64,000 nucleotides of DNA from Diphasiastrum complanatum (lineage: Eukaryota; Streptophyta; Lycopodiopsida; Lycopodiales; Lycopodiaceae): positions 46,673,180-46,737,179 of the forward strand of contig CM055106.1 in NCBI GenBank assembly GCA_029204225.1, read 5' to 3'. Shown piece by piece: positions 22,155 through 33,619 of the stretch (positions within the stretch are counted from its first letter, which is position 1; each line of letters starts with the position of its first letter). The notes under the pieces are model-generated. The model searched no databases. It saw only the letters and a list, made by a program, of their open reading frames with translations, and was not told the DNA's origin. The position numbers and the translations under genes are program-made.

Positions 22155-22653
22155 ATGCAGGTTGTCAAATTGCTAGTAGAAACCTGTGTATTTTACCAAG
22201 TATTGTTCAAGGAGACAATTGTGGACTTTATTTTCAACACCTATACTTGGTATAAGAATTCTAGATTGATTCTTCAGATCTCTAGAATATCAGATATGGA
22301 GGTTAAGGATTCTCTGGAAGGAAGAGATGATGGTATGGGACTTCAATAATGTCAGAAAGGGAATTCTAGGACTGTAAAAATATGATTATCAATGGTAAGT
22401 TTGAGTACCTATTCGTGATATGGAAAACTTAAATCATTGGTTAATTGAAGGGTATTTTAAGAATTTTTTGAAATTTAGTCAGGACCCATTAATGGTATTT
22501 TATAATTTACAAAATCAGAGAATCCTTAAAACTATCTCTCATCTTTTAAAAGAACCCTTACTTCCTTTGAATTTCTCAAATTTGGACATCAGATTAACTT
22601 CATATGATCCTTCTAGTATGGAAGTCACTTCTTTTCTGAAGGACTATTTATAA
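22155..22653 (+). other. Two adjacent unidentified ORFs
   Basis: Frames 22155-22349 and 22420-22653 have amino-acid composition typical of real protein (ILQISRISDMEVKDSLEG; YDPSSMEVTSFLKDYL). No domain is recognised. They precede the copia element 9 primer site by 570 bases and could be its 5' flank, a captured exon fragment, or chance. Confidence 0.25.
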
Positions 22654-23383
22654 TCATGTGAATTACTACTTGGATCAGGCTTGGAATTTGAAATGTTCCA
22701 CGTTGTTGGTATTTCGATATCTTAATCTTAGATTGTCTCTTATGTAGAGATGAATTTTAAAGAGATGATAGTTACTGTCACTTATGAGAAGAGAAGTTTT
22801 GTGTATAATAGAGTGAATCCTATATGGAAGGCACTAATTATTGACTTTTCATGTATTGCACGTGGTTTTGCCTGTAATTGTCCTGTGTTCACCTGCATTA
22901 TTTGACTTGTATTTCATTATACTTAATCTGAATAAATTACTGTTTGGTACTGCATTCAGATTTTGTCAGTATTGCATGCTTTCCGATTTCTGTCTGACTT
23001 TCTAATTGCCTTGCCTGATTGTCTACTCTTTGTTTTCTCAGCCGCCACGCAATCAAGCTCTTAACTTATTCTTGTGTTCACCTACTTAGTTATCAGTAGT
23101 GCACACACCGAGGGAACTCGTCAAACCTTGCCTTTGAGCAGTCGTAGGATCGTCCCGATCCGATTCGTTCGACATGTCCAACTTCTGTCATCGTCGGGAC
23201 ATCCACCTGCTTCTCCAGCATAATATCAGAGCATATTTGAGTCCTTAAGTAGTTTTATGTCAGAGCTTTTTCTATAGCCCGATAAGCTTCCTACAGAACC
23301 TGATTTTCTTGTTTTGTAAGTTGCATTAGATTTTCATTCTTAAGTCATTGATAGTCGTTACTGTCACCTAGACTAACTATCCA

Positions 23384-23960
23384 CATGGATTCCCAAGGGA
23401 AATATAGTCCTATCATGGACAAGCTTGATGGAGCTAATTACCATCTGTGAAAATTTAAGATGAGAACTGTGCTAATGGCAAAGGAGTTATATGACATTGT
23501 TATAGGTGAAGAGGCAAGACCCGAAGCTGACGATGCTGCAATCTCCCGATGGAAGCTGAAGGAAGGCAAAGCTTTTGCGTTGACCATCCTCAATATATCA
23601 GACATACAAATTGGCCATGTGTCTGAAGCTTAGACCTCCAAGGAAGTCTGGGACATCTTGAGCACCTTGTATGAAGTGCGAGATATAGCTTCCAAGCTAC
23701 ATCTCAGGAAGAAGTTTTACTCCCTCAAGATGGCAAATGATGATTTCCTACAAAATCACATCAACTAGTTCAAGTACCTACTGAAGCAAATGGTCGTTGT
23801 CGGATCAGTCATAGACAATCAAGACATAGAAATGACACTTCTTTCAAGCTTGCCAAGCTCATACGACAGCTGGGTGATGATCATACCTTGAACTAACTCT
23901 TTCAAGAGTCATCACAATGATGTTGCAGGAAGACACTCGAAGAAACGAAATCTCCAGTTC
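23384..23960 (+). pseudogene. gag: copia gag (element 9)
   Basis: ATG at 23384 starts a frame with SPIMDKLDGANYHL and KFKMRTVLMAKELYDIV, the classic copia gag start. TGA at about 23447 (in place of the conserved Trp), TAG at about 23630, TAG near 23767 and another stop near 23895 interrupt it. The SKEVWDILSTLYE and LLSSLPSSYDSWV blocks are kept. The zinc knuckle is not identifiable. Confidence 0.8.
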
Positions 23961-24122
23961 CTCGACTGTCGACTCTCACGCCTTTTACACCAACAGAGGC
24001 TCAACTAAGCAGAAGAAGAAAGGCCTAAAGCCATCAAAGCCAAACTAGAAGCCGACATAGCGTCAAGAGCAGTCGAATCGGCCGATAAAGAAGAAGTTAT
24101 TCTATAGATACTACATGGATAC

Positions 24123-24907
24123 TTGTACAGATTAAGTCATTGCTTTTCTACCTCTAGTCAGGCTCTTAGTACCTCTATCCAGATCAATAAAAGTTTACTT
24201 TGGCATTATAGACTTGGACATTTGAATGGTGCTTCTGTACTACAAATGTCTAAGCAATTCATTGTTCTTGATGTCTGCTACCCATATCGGAAAGTCGAGT
24301 TACTTGTCTGTCAAGACTGTCTAGTTGGTAAACAGGCTAGAAAACCATTTAGATCAAGCCATCAACATATTACTAGAGGATTGCTAGATATTGTACATAA
24401 AGACATTTGTGGCTCAATGCAAAATCCTTCACCGAAGGATGCAAAGTATTTCATTACTTTTATTAATGAATTTTCCAGAAGGACTACGGTGTATTTTATC
24501 AAGAAGAAATCAGAAGCTTTCAATTGCTTCATAATCTTCAGGAGCATACAGAGAAAGAGTCTGGTAAGACAATCAAAGCCCTGTGAGGTCCAACAATGGT
24601 GGAGAATACATCTCTACCAAATTTAAGGAGTACTGCCAGATCCAAGGCATTGAACATCAATTTATCACTCCTTACTCGCCTCAATCGAATGGCTTAGCCG
24701 AGAGGAGGAATTGTACCCTTGTCGAGTCAGCCAAGTGCATGTTGGCACATGCATCTTTGCCAAAGAGCTTCTGGGCTGAAGTTGTCTCCACTGCAGCTTA
24801 CATCCAGAACAGATGTTCGACAAAGGCCCTCTCAGGCAAACACCACACAGAGTTTGGACATGCTCTAAGCCTTCATTGAAGAACCTTTGAGTATTCAGAT
24901 GCATCAC
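24123..24907 (+). pseudogene. pol: copia integrase (element 9)
   Basis: Two frames: 24123-24626 with LLWHYRLGHLNGASV, a CX2C pair and IVHKDICGSMQ (Asp one), and 24583-24879 with RSNNGGEYIS and NGLAERRNCTLVESA (catalytic Glu). The second catalytic Asp is Asn here (RSNNGGEY for RSDNGGEY). A frameshift near 24585 separates them. The protease is missing between gag and integrase. Confidence 0.83.
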
Positions 24908-24909
24908 CT

Positions 24910-26200
24910 ATGCGCAAATCCCGAAGGAGACAAGGAAGAAATTTGACTTCCAAGGTCTCAAGACCATCCTTATCAAAAACACTTCATCTGACAACACCTA
25001 CAAGCTGTACGACCCCAATACCCAACAAACTTTGTTCAGCAAGGGATATAGTCTTTATCGAGGATCAGTTCATCGATTTCAAAGACAAGGATAAGGTTCC
25101 AAGTAAACCTTCTACACCTGCCATCGACATGACAATTAGAGCCTCTGGCTCAAGCATGCATAGTTGGACAAGAAGTCAGACGAAGAAGTTGCAGGTACTC
25201 AGCAACGACAAATCCAATGAATGGATCATCAGCCGACATCAACTTCTCCAAGAAGATCAAGCCGAGTGCGCACATAGCCCACAATGTATTCTCCTGAGTT
25301 TGCCTGTCTTTTAGTGCATAAACCAACATCTGTCGAAGAGGCACTTAGCCTACCAGACTCCAATCTTTGGAGAGAAGCAATGGACAGAGAATATTCTTCT
25401 TTGATCAAGAACCAGACATGGTCACCAGTCGAAGCTCCTGTTGGCTGCAATCTTATTGATTGCAAATGGGTCTTTAAAATCAAGTACAACGCCAATGGAG
25501 CATTGATAGAAGGAAGGCACGAGTAGTAGCATGAAGATTCTCTCAAATCCCCAACATTGACTACAATGAGACATTTAGCCCAAGAGTCAAGCATTCATCG
25601 CTCCAAGCTCTCCTATCGTATCCTACAACAGCCGACCTCGAAGTACATCAACTCGATGTACATGCAACTTATTTGAATGGGGTCATCGAAGAGACATCTA
25701 CATGCTACAGCCTGAAGGATACATTCACGAAGGTATGAAGCATCATGTCTGTAAACTCCACAAGGCACTTTATGGCTTGAAGCAATCAACCAAAGTTTGG
25801 TTTCAGAGGATCAACACAATCCTCAGCATGGTTTTGAACCAAGCATTGCCGATTCAAATGTATACTTCAAGTCAGTACATCAGTCCTTTATGATTATCAT
25901 CTGGTATGTCGATGATACATTGCTTTTCAGCCTACGATTGTCGAAGGACCAATGCCCTCAGACCAAGCAGGAAGAGGAGAAGATGAGAGAGTATCCCTAC
26001 CGATCGATACTTGGATCTCTCATGTATGCAATGGTCTGACATAACCTAATATCTCTTTTGCAGTTAGCTCACTCAGCCAATTCAACAACAACAATCTTCA
26101 TCAGCTAAGTGGATATTCAAATGCAAGCTGGGGTGGAGATGTAGATATTTGTAAATCCACATCTGGATTTACATTCTTCCTCAACGGTGGTCCTATTTCT
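24910..26200 (+). pseudogene. pol: copia RT and RNase H start (element 9)
   Basis: Fragments in several frames: the integrase tail (24910-25314), NLIDCKWVFKIKYNANGAL (25448-25504), HQLDVHATYLNG (about 25648), [11 protein letters not shown] (25756-25790) and IIIWYVDDTLLF (25893-25928) with an intact YVDD. Between YVDD and the next block the palm-connection region is deleted. The RNase H begins with SNASWGGDVDICKSTSGFTF and breaks at 26200. Confidence 0.8.
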
Positions 26201-26605
26201 TGATGGGGCAAGGGAGATAGAAGAACGCGAATGGAGAAGAGAGCAAGAATATTGCGGAACAGCTCTCCCATTACAATCAGCTGCTAGATGCAAAGACACT
26301 CTAATAGAAAGCTTATGCTAAATATAATCATAGCTTTAAGTGTTCTAATTGCCCAACAGGATCTTAAATATTAATTCATACTCACAAAAACAAGAGTGCA
26401 GTCCACCCAAGAGATTAGAAATGGTTTGTGTGTGGTATTACTAAAAAATGGATTCAATGTGAAGTTTGGCTTTGAAATAGATGGAAAGAGCAATATGATA
26501 TTGTGAGTTCCTCAGGCGTCAAAGACAGCCATCGTCTGATCAGAAACTGAGGAGTCATAGACGTTTGTGTTTTGATCAGAGTGAGTGAACAAATGCTCAC
26601 ACTGT
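26201..26605 (-). repeat. LTR fragment, family P
   Basis: It starts TGATGGGGCA and aligns with 20869 onward for about 400 bases in the same orientation, then the similarity ends near 26605. It truncates RNase H of element 9. No primer site sits below 26201, so this is a fragment or solo-LTR remnant. Confidence 0.65.
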
Positions 26606-27887
26606 TGTAGGGCCTGTCCATCTGTCAAAAAACTGAATTGTCATTGGAGAGAAAAGATAGAAAGGCAATTACCCTATTTCGCATAGAAAATTGAACTCAC
26701 CCATGTGGAAGGTGATTTGGCTTATAAATTGTTGACATGGGGTAGTTGGAAATGCCAGGAAGTACTCAAATTTGACTTTTTTTTAGGCAAGACTACATCT
26801 ATGCGGTCCATATAGGATAGAGGAGACGAAACAAAGGTCTCCTAGACATGTTTGTGTGTGAATTGGGGGTGATGGAGGGGGTTAAGTGTGACTTAATGTC
26901 CCTACTATTGCCCCCCCAATGTGTAAAGACACCCTTGGTGGTTTGAGAGTTTCCAGGTGAAGTAGTTATTGCTAAGTTTGAATAATGGATGTTGGGTTGG
27001 TTAACCATTGTCTCTATTGGCGACTACATTTTTTATTTGTCAGAATTTGAAAATTCTATAGAAGGTTGGAAACCATCAAATGCACTTGGTGGTGTGATTA
27101 CGTTTCTAATATAAAACATGTTCATATTTGTCCACGCGTGTCGGGTAAAGACCTCCTTTCTTTGGATATGGAGCTAGACTCCAATTAGTTGCACAAAAAT
27201 TATGTCATAGAGAGCATTCAAGATAGCGAGGCACCATGAGAATAAAATCGATTAATATCTAAACAAATTGTCTAAACATATCTTCTAGAAGGATTCAAAG
27301 AATCTAAAATTCAAGAATCATGAAAATGTCACGACAATTGGGGTGAGTTGGGTACAGGGAAATTCTTGCCCTAGTGATGCAAGCTCGAATGTTGTCCATT
27401 AAGTTGATGACATTTTGGAGCCTTGTGCTCCATGTGTTGGCTCTATCTGTTCCTCAATGAATAGTGCACATATGTACTTCACAAATGCTAGTGCCAATTG
27501 CTGAGAATGAAGATTACACAAAAGTGTATTATAATAAATTGGCATGTAAGACTTGATGGAATTTTGAATTTGGATGACTAAGATAAGATTTTTCTAAGCT
27601 TCCGTGTTGTAATGTATTGTTGATATTACTTCTTTAAGCTTGTCTCTAGTCTTTCATATCTATGCCAAGGACCAAGGGATATTCAAGGTACATGAAGGAT
27701 TGGGGAGGAGCGTCTTTCCAACTATAGTTGTAGGTTGGGTCCCACCCTCATCCAAGGGTGATGAAAGACTCTATGTGGAAAAATGATTGTGGAAGGTTGT
27801 AGCCTACAACGAAAATACATTGATCCAAGGGCTTTGGTGTGACATTGTTAGTGTTCATTTTAAATGTACTTTACATCATGCAAAGAT
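26606..27887. other. No gene recognised
   Basis: AT-rich DNA with short chance ORFs. Nothing repeated or domain-like seen. Confidence 0.5.
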
Positions 27888-28545
27888 TGGCATTCTTAAA
27901 AACTCTATGGTTGGAGTCATGTTTGGTGGATTCCAAGGACTATTCTTCAAAACTCTATGGTTGGAGTCATGTTTGGTGGATTCCAAGGACTCCTAATTTT
28001 CAAAAGCTTCTGAATATGACATATTAAAACAAACATAATTGGGTTGTAATTTTTGTGCCTTTGAAAGCAACACATCAACAAATATGCATCTTGAAGTCCA
28101 TGAAATTTTTCAACGGCATATTGTGGCTCATTAAAAGTCCAAACATACAATGAGGATTATGTATTACATCTTATAAAAAGGGAGGATAGTTTTACTCATT
28201 AGGATCGAGAGTGTAGACAAGGGTATGCATCCTCATCCAACAGTGGCTCTCAATCTCCTATGAGGAATACTTTCCTCCCTTTTTATAGGATGCAACATAT
28301 ACTCTTCATCTTATTCATTGACTTTTAATGGGCCACAATATGCTTTTGAAAATCTGCATTCACTTGAAGATGCATTTTATGTCGACATGTCACTCTCAAA
28401 GGCACAAAAGATGCACTTGATTCCACTTGTTTTATTGTTTACACATGTTTTGAATGTCATGTTCTAAAGCTTTTGATGATTCAAAGTGTTGTGAATCCAA
28501 AAAACATGATTGGGACTCATAAAAATTTGAAGAATGCCTTCTTGT
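27888..28545. repeat. Large imperfect inverted duplication (foldback)
   Basis: The left arm (about 27888-28195) and right arm (about 28262-28545, reverse complement) share matching blocks in the same order: GGCATTCTT, CATGTTT plus GGATTC, CAAAAGCTT, TTTTGTGCCTTTGA, GCATATTGTGGC with CATTAAAAGTC, and TATAAAAAGGGAGGA. About 65 bases separate the arms. Identity by eye is roughly 70%. The left arm contains a 50-bp tandem duplication that the right arm lacks. Confidence 0.75.
27891..27990 (+). repeat. 50-bp tandem duplication
   Basis: The segment with AACTCTATGGTTGGAGTCAT at 27901 recurs at 27951, two near-identical 50-bp copies inside the left arm of the foldback. Confidence 0.93.
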
Positions 28546-29390
28546 CATATCGGTGTCTTCTTGCCTACACTCTCATTTATGGTGAGGAAAAAGCTCATTC
28601 TACTCCCACCCTCATTCATAAAGAAGCTCATTATGAGGAATAAGTTCACACTACAAAAGCTCAAAAAGTGTGGGCCACAAAAAACATCTAAAGGCATAAA
28701 GCACAATGCTTTGCCAATCATTTATGGTTTCCATGAAAGTAGTGTTCTTGTGTATATATTAAATAAAATTTTAAAAAGAAAATTGAAATTTGAGCGAAGT
28801 ACATCACAAAGATATGACAATTGCATACCACCTCAATCATGGGCACCTAACCCAAACAAAGATGGTCTCAATTTCATGATGCGTGACATTTATGGTCTCA
28901 ATTTCATGATGCATGAAAAAAAATGTCACGTGAATTTATCAAGTTATAAGAATATTTTTATATCGAATAATGGAATGCTTAGCTACCTTTCTATTAGGCA
29001 AGTTAATAACATTATAGTCCCCGCGCCATAATTGAGTGGATGTTTTAACTCGATACAAAGGTTACTAGACAATCCATCTCCCAAAACATAAAGACGTTCA
29101 TAGTTTACTTGGCCACAATAGGACAGTACGCTTGTACCAGTGTTCGGGAAAGCCGACAAAGTTTAAGAATGAAACCGACAACTTTTGTTAAAAACCAACA
29201 TGCTCAAAAACTTGCAGGTTTTCTGAGGTCATAAAATAATGTATAACCGGCATGTATTGAGGGTCATCCTTGAGAAAACCGAAAGAGTTTAGGCCCATGC
29301 CCAGGGTTGGGCCCCCCTTATTGTCGTGTATGTTTGTGCTCTAGATTCCATAATATTTGGCTTCTATCCCAAAAAAAGTTTTATCACTGT
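28546..29390. other. Upstream region of the BTB gene; short tandem repeat inside
   Basis: No gene recognised. TATGGTCTCAATTTCATGATGC occurs as a 30-bp-spaced direct repeat (about 28862-28921). No convincing TATA box is visible close to the BTB gene leader. Confidence 0.5.
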
Positions 29391-29549
29391 CCTGCCTTCT
29401 TCTTCTTCTTCGTCTTTGTTTTTTGCTTTTAAGAGAGATCCCCGTTTTCTCTTCTTCTTCTTCTTCTTCCTGTTAAGAGAGATTCTCGTTTTCTTCTTTT
29501 CTTCTTCTTCTTCGTATTTGAGAGAGATTTGTGAGAGTGTGAGAGAGCG
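29391..29549 (+). promoter_or_regulatory. Pyrimidine-rich 5' leader of the BTB gene
   Basis: CTT triplet runs and three related blocks, each starting near AGAGAGAT, precede the ATG at 29550. CT-rich leaders are common at plant promoters. The start ATG lies in GCGATGGCG, a good plant initiation context. Confidence 0.55.
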
Positions 29550-32500
29550 ATGGCGATCGTAAAGTTTTCTGAGAGCCTCGATAAGGTGCCACGGAAGATG
29601 GCAGGGAGCAGGAGCCGGCCTCCGCCAGCTCGGAATCGTGAGCAATCCATGGAAAAGGATGCCGGCTGGTGCTGCATTGCAAAGCCTAGAGCCATCTCGC
29701 CCCCTGCCCACCACAGGAAGGCCAAGTCCGGGGAGCTGCTGCAGGAGGCTGCGGAGGAGCAACGCTTGGATGCTGATGACAAGAAGCAAGCTGGTGATGG
29801 GAAGAAAGAGAGTCATGAGCGGAGGGCTTTTTCGGAAGATTTGCTGAAGTCAGGTGCGATTTCTTCTGTGCTGAAGAAGCAAGGGTATGTTGGATCTGTT
29901 GTTGTGGAGAAAACCGGAGGCAGTGGCTCCCCATTTCGTCTGCGGCTATCTCCAGGGAAAGTTTCACCACTCGTAGAGCAAACTTCCGCCCTGGCTTACG
30001 CTTCTCAGACAAACCTCAGTGCTGAAATCCCTACTTCTGTAGCATGTGCACTTCCTCTTGAAAAAACCGCTTCCCTGGTGCAGCTAGCAGAAAAGAACAA
30101 GAATTCATCTACTTTGTTTGATATGATGGTTCAAGAGCATCAGGTGCAGGCCAAACCCGTTCAAGTGCATACATTCTCTTCTGCCCTGATCACCAGGCAT
30201 CAGTCATCCATTCAGGAAAGAATGCACATCATTTTAACTCAAACCAGCCCCGGTAGTCTGTTTAATGACATAAGCTCCAGCGATGTAAAGCTAACTTTAA
30301 GCAGTAAGGAGGGATGCTGTGTAACAGTGAACGTTCATAAGCAAACCCTGTCATCTCAAAGCAGGTTTTTTGCTGCCAAGCTATCAGATAGGTGGTCAAA
30401 GCAAAGAGTACCTCCTTACATGATAGACGTCTCAGACTGTGATGATGTGGAAGTATATTTGCAGACTATCCGACTGATGTATTGCAGAGATTTGAAACGT
30501 GCACTGATGAAAGAAAATGTGGCCAAAGTGCTTGGTATTCTCAAGGTGTGTATGCTCTATGCAGTTTTGTTGGGCCCCTTGTCAGTATGGACCTCTGGCT
30601 AGTCCCTTTTGGGTTCTCTGTAGTTCATACATTGTCCTAGAAGTCTTTCACCCGAATGGAATAGAGTTCCTGTCTTCTTCTTCGTTGTTTCTTGCTAGGT
30701 AATGCTTGCAAATTGCACGTTATTTTGACTTACAAGGAGATTGGAGTTGGGTATTCATCTTAGATGATTGGCTGACGTTTTTGGAACCCAAAAATAGTGC
30801 AAGTCTTCTTTCATCGAACTTTTGGTGCTTTTTATTGTATGCAAGTAGCTTGAGTGAGACCCAAATACATAGGCTTGAATTACTTTTCTAAGTTTGTTTA
30901 GCAGCGTGCTTACCTTATGAGCTGCTGTGTCTTACTTCTCAGTGTTTTTCAACAACCTATTTTGCAGCTTACCAATAACTTGTTGTCCCTAATATTGAGT
31001 CATAGTCCCGACTCCCAAATAATAGTATATGCAATAGCTACAGCTATCTCGTAATGATTATGACATGATTTCTCCCCCCCAGTGCCCCTTTTCTTTGCCT
31101 TGGCTGACCCTGGCTCCAAAAAACTCTTCTTGCAGGCAAGATGATATCAGCCAAAATTCATGGCGATCCAGTGAGTTTTAGGCCGTTAAGAGTTCAAAAT
31201 TTGCCATTTTCTTCCATGAACAGAAAAATTGACTCATTTGCTTTTATAAGAATAGTTGCATACTAGGTCCTATTTCCATATAAAAAGCCTATGCATTGTG
31301 TTACTCTGTCTCAGGACTTCATCGAGTGATGTAACCAGCCTTCAATATTTTATACTTCTCTGATTTATCGCCATTGTTACAGTTAAACGGAATTTTTTTC
31401 AAACAGTTTGAAACCTTGATGTTTCAAACACATGTAAAACCAATTTCAAGCATTTTTTTTCTGGGCCCTAGCGCCCAAAGAAGAAGTCAGATGGTCCCCA
31501 TGTGAATGTTCAGGCCCAATCAGGCTCTATTGGAAAAAAGAAACATTGCTTGAGCACGCTTCACCTCTCAAGCACTTTTCATCCTGAAAAAGTGATTAAA
31601 AAGTTTTTTGCGCAAAACATTATGACCTTTGGTAATACAGTAGATTTAATGTTTTTGCTTAATTTGCATGCTCATTCAACCACATTAATGATATATTCAA
31701 CGTCCAACTTAGCACTCGGATTGGTCAAAAAAACCAAAACACTTAGAAAAGGTCAACAACATTTTGAACGTTTGAAAGTTACATTAGTGCTATTCCCTTT
31801 CTATTGTTATACAGTGATCATCAGTTCTGTGAGGCTCTTCTGCAGATAAATCTAACAGTGAAAGATATGACAGCTCATTTTTTTCATTCAATTTTCAATG
31901 TGGTTAGTCACACTGGAGTTCAAAGTGGTAGCTGGTATCTTGTTTGCAGGTCTCAGCATCAATTGTATTTGAAGCAGGGATTATGTCGTGCCTGGAATAC
32001 CTTGAAGCTGTACCATGGTCAGAGGATGAAGAAGAGAAGGTCATGTCACTGGTATCTCAGCTGCACTTGGATGGTCCGGGAGCTAGTGAGGTTTTAACAA
32101 GGTTGTCGATAACAGATGGAAATGCCTCTCAAGATATACTTTCAGGACTCCTTGATTCTGTTACGAAAGGCACAGATGACAAGGCACGGAGAGAAATGAA
32201 GGCACTGGTTGCCCGAATGTTGCAAGAAAATGCAGCTCAGGAATGTAGCCAAAGAACTTTATACCATGCTTGTCATGTCTGTCTTGACTTGCTGATGCAG
32301 CTTTTCAAACAAGCTGCAAATGCTGACATTCCAAAGAAAAACATTGTAGAAGATCGTGGAGTGCTGCTCAACCAAATTGCTCGACAAGCTGACAACCTGT
32401 TTTGGCTAGCTGAGATGCTTATTGATCAACAGATAGCAGATGATTTCTTGAAGCTTTGGGCCTGCCAGACAGAACTTGCTGCTCTCCACATGCGGATCCC

Positions 32501-32876
32501 AATTGTTTTAAGATATGAAGTTAGTCGTATTACTGCAAGATTATGTATAGCCATTGGGAAAGGTCAAGTTTTGTCACCCAAGGATGTAAGATTGCTGCTG
32601 CTTCAAACATGGTTCCAGCCACTGATTGATGACTTTGGCTGGCTACATAGATGCTGTAAAGGACTTGACAAAAATGTTGTAGAAGAGGCCATCAGTCAAA
32701 CAATATTAACTCTTCCTTTTAAGCAGCAGCGAGGAATCCTGCTTGGATGGTTTGATCGATTTTCAACTATGGGGGATGACTGTCCGAATTTACAAAAGGC
32801 TTTTGAAGTTTGGTGGCGAAGAACATTTGTACGACCTTGTATGGATTCTTCCATAGTGAGTAGCCAGGTCATGTGA
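29550..32876 (+). CDS. BTB/POZ domain protein, At3g50780 family
   Basis: Two exons, 29550-30545 and 31950-32876, with a GT-AG intron of 1404 bp in phase 0, give a 640-residue protein. Residues 1-240 are a basic, low-complexity N-terminus. The BTB fold follows at about 245-335 (SSDVKLTLSSKEG, VNVHKQTLSSQSRFFAAKLS). Exon 2 has SASIVFEAGIMSCLEYLEAVPW, then a helical NPH3-like part with RYEVSRITARLCIAIGKGQ, LLLLQTWFQPLIDDFGWL and NLQKAFEVWWRRTFVRP near the end. This block order matches plant BTB proteins of the At3g50780 group. BTB proteins of this kind are candidate substrate adaptors for CUL3 ubiquitin ligases; that role here is inferred. No lesion is seen. The exon 1 frame overruns to a stop at 30600, so the intron must be removed. 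Confidence 0.92.
30546..31949 (+). other. Intron of the BTB gene
   Basis: Donor AAG|GTGTGT at 30546 and acceptor TTTGCAG at 31949 join in frame. ORFs inside (for example 31502-31849) have no domain. No transposon recognised. Confidence 0.88.
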
Positions 32877-33619
32877 TTTATTTTATGGATTCATGTTCTT
32901 GCGTTGTTTGTTGCAAATCAAGCCAGTGATTTTCAAGCAGAAAAATGTAAAACTTGAATGGATCACAAGGTTTTAGGTTGTACTTTGGGAAAACACTTAC
33001 GGATGTCACTCTTTGGTGACATGACTAGCCCATTAGGCTTTGTGTGCTTCAAATAGCCACGACCTCTTTAACTGCCCAAATGGTTATGTGCACATAATCA
33101 TGATGTAAACTTATGGAGTGAGTTGAAGATTTGTTAGCAGTTAGACCATTGATGCCTCTGAGTTCAAGATTTATTAGCAGTTAGACATTTGATGCCTCTG
33201 TTGACTGTGGAAGATTGCATGACGAAATCAACTATGACGACAAACAGATGAAATTTTTTAAAAAAACAAATGTTTTCCAATCCAAAGAGCAGGCTTGATT
33301 ATGCTAGGAGCAGCTCTTTGTTAATGTGCTACTTGTACTATTATGGAGCTTTATATTGTTAGAACGTAAGCACAATGAAAAAGCTCAATTTCTGTCACTT
33401 GAGTGTGTACACCAAGCCTCCTTGGCATGAGAGAAATGGTCATACTGGGCAACGCCAACTTATTGAGTCAGATCTGTTGCAGATATCTGGTCAAAGATGC
33501 TGAGGCATGTCAATGACATCATACATCCTTCTCACATATAGTTTTTGTTTTGCAAAATGCCTCCTTTTAGCTGACATAAAGTTTCATGTTAATACTCATA
33601 AGCAAAATCAAAAGAATGC
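32877..33619. other. 3' flank of the BTB gene, with a 40-bp tandem repeat
   Basis: No gene. A 40-bp unit with TTAGCAGTTAGAC and TTTGATGCCTCTG is repeated at 33128-33167 and 33168-33200 with a few differences. Confidence 0.6.

Larger units (their letters stand above)
23221..26200 (+). mobile_element. Ty1/copia retrotransposon (element 9), 3'-truncated
   Basis: A primer site (TAATATCAGAGCAT, one mismatch at the core) at 23221-23234 is followed by gag, integrase, RT and the start of RNase H. The RNase H frame stops at 26200 where an LTR of an unrelated family (P) begins. A 5' LTR should end just before 23221 but has no partner in the window to define it. Confidence 0.82.
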
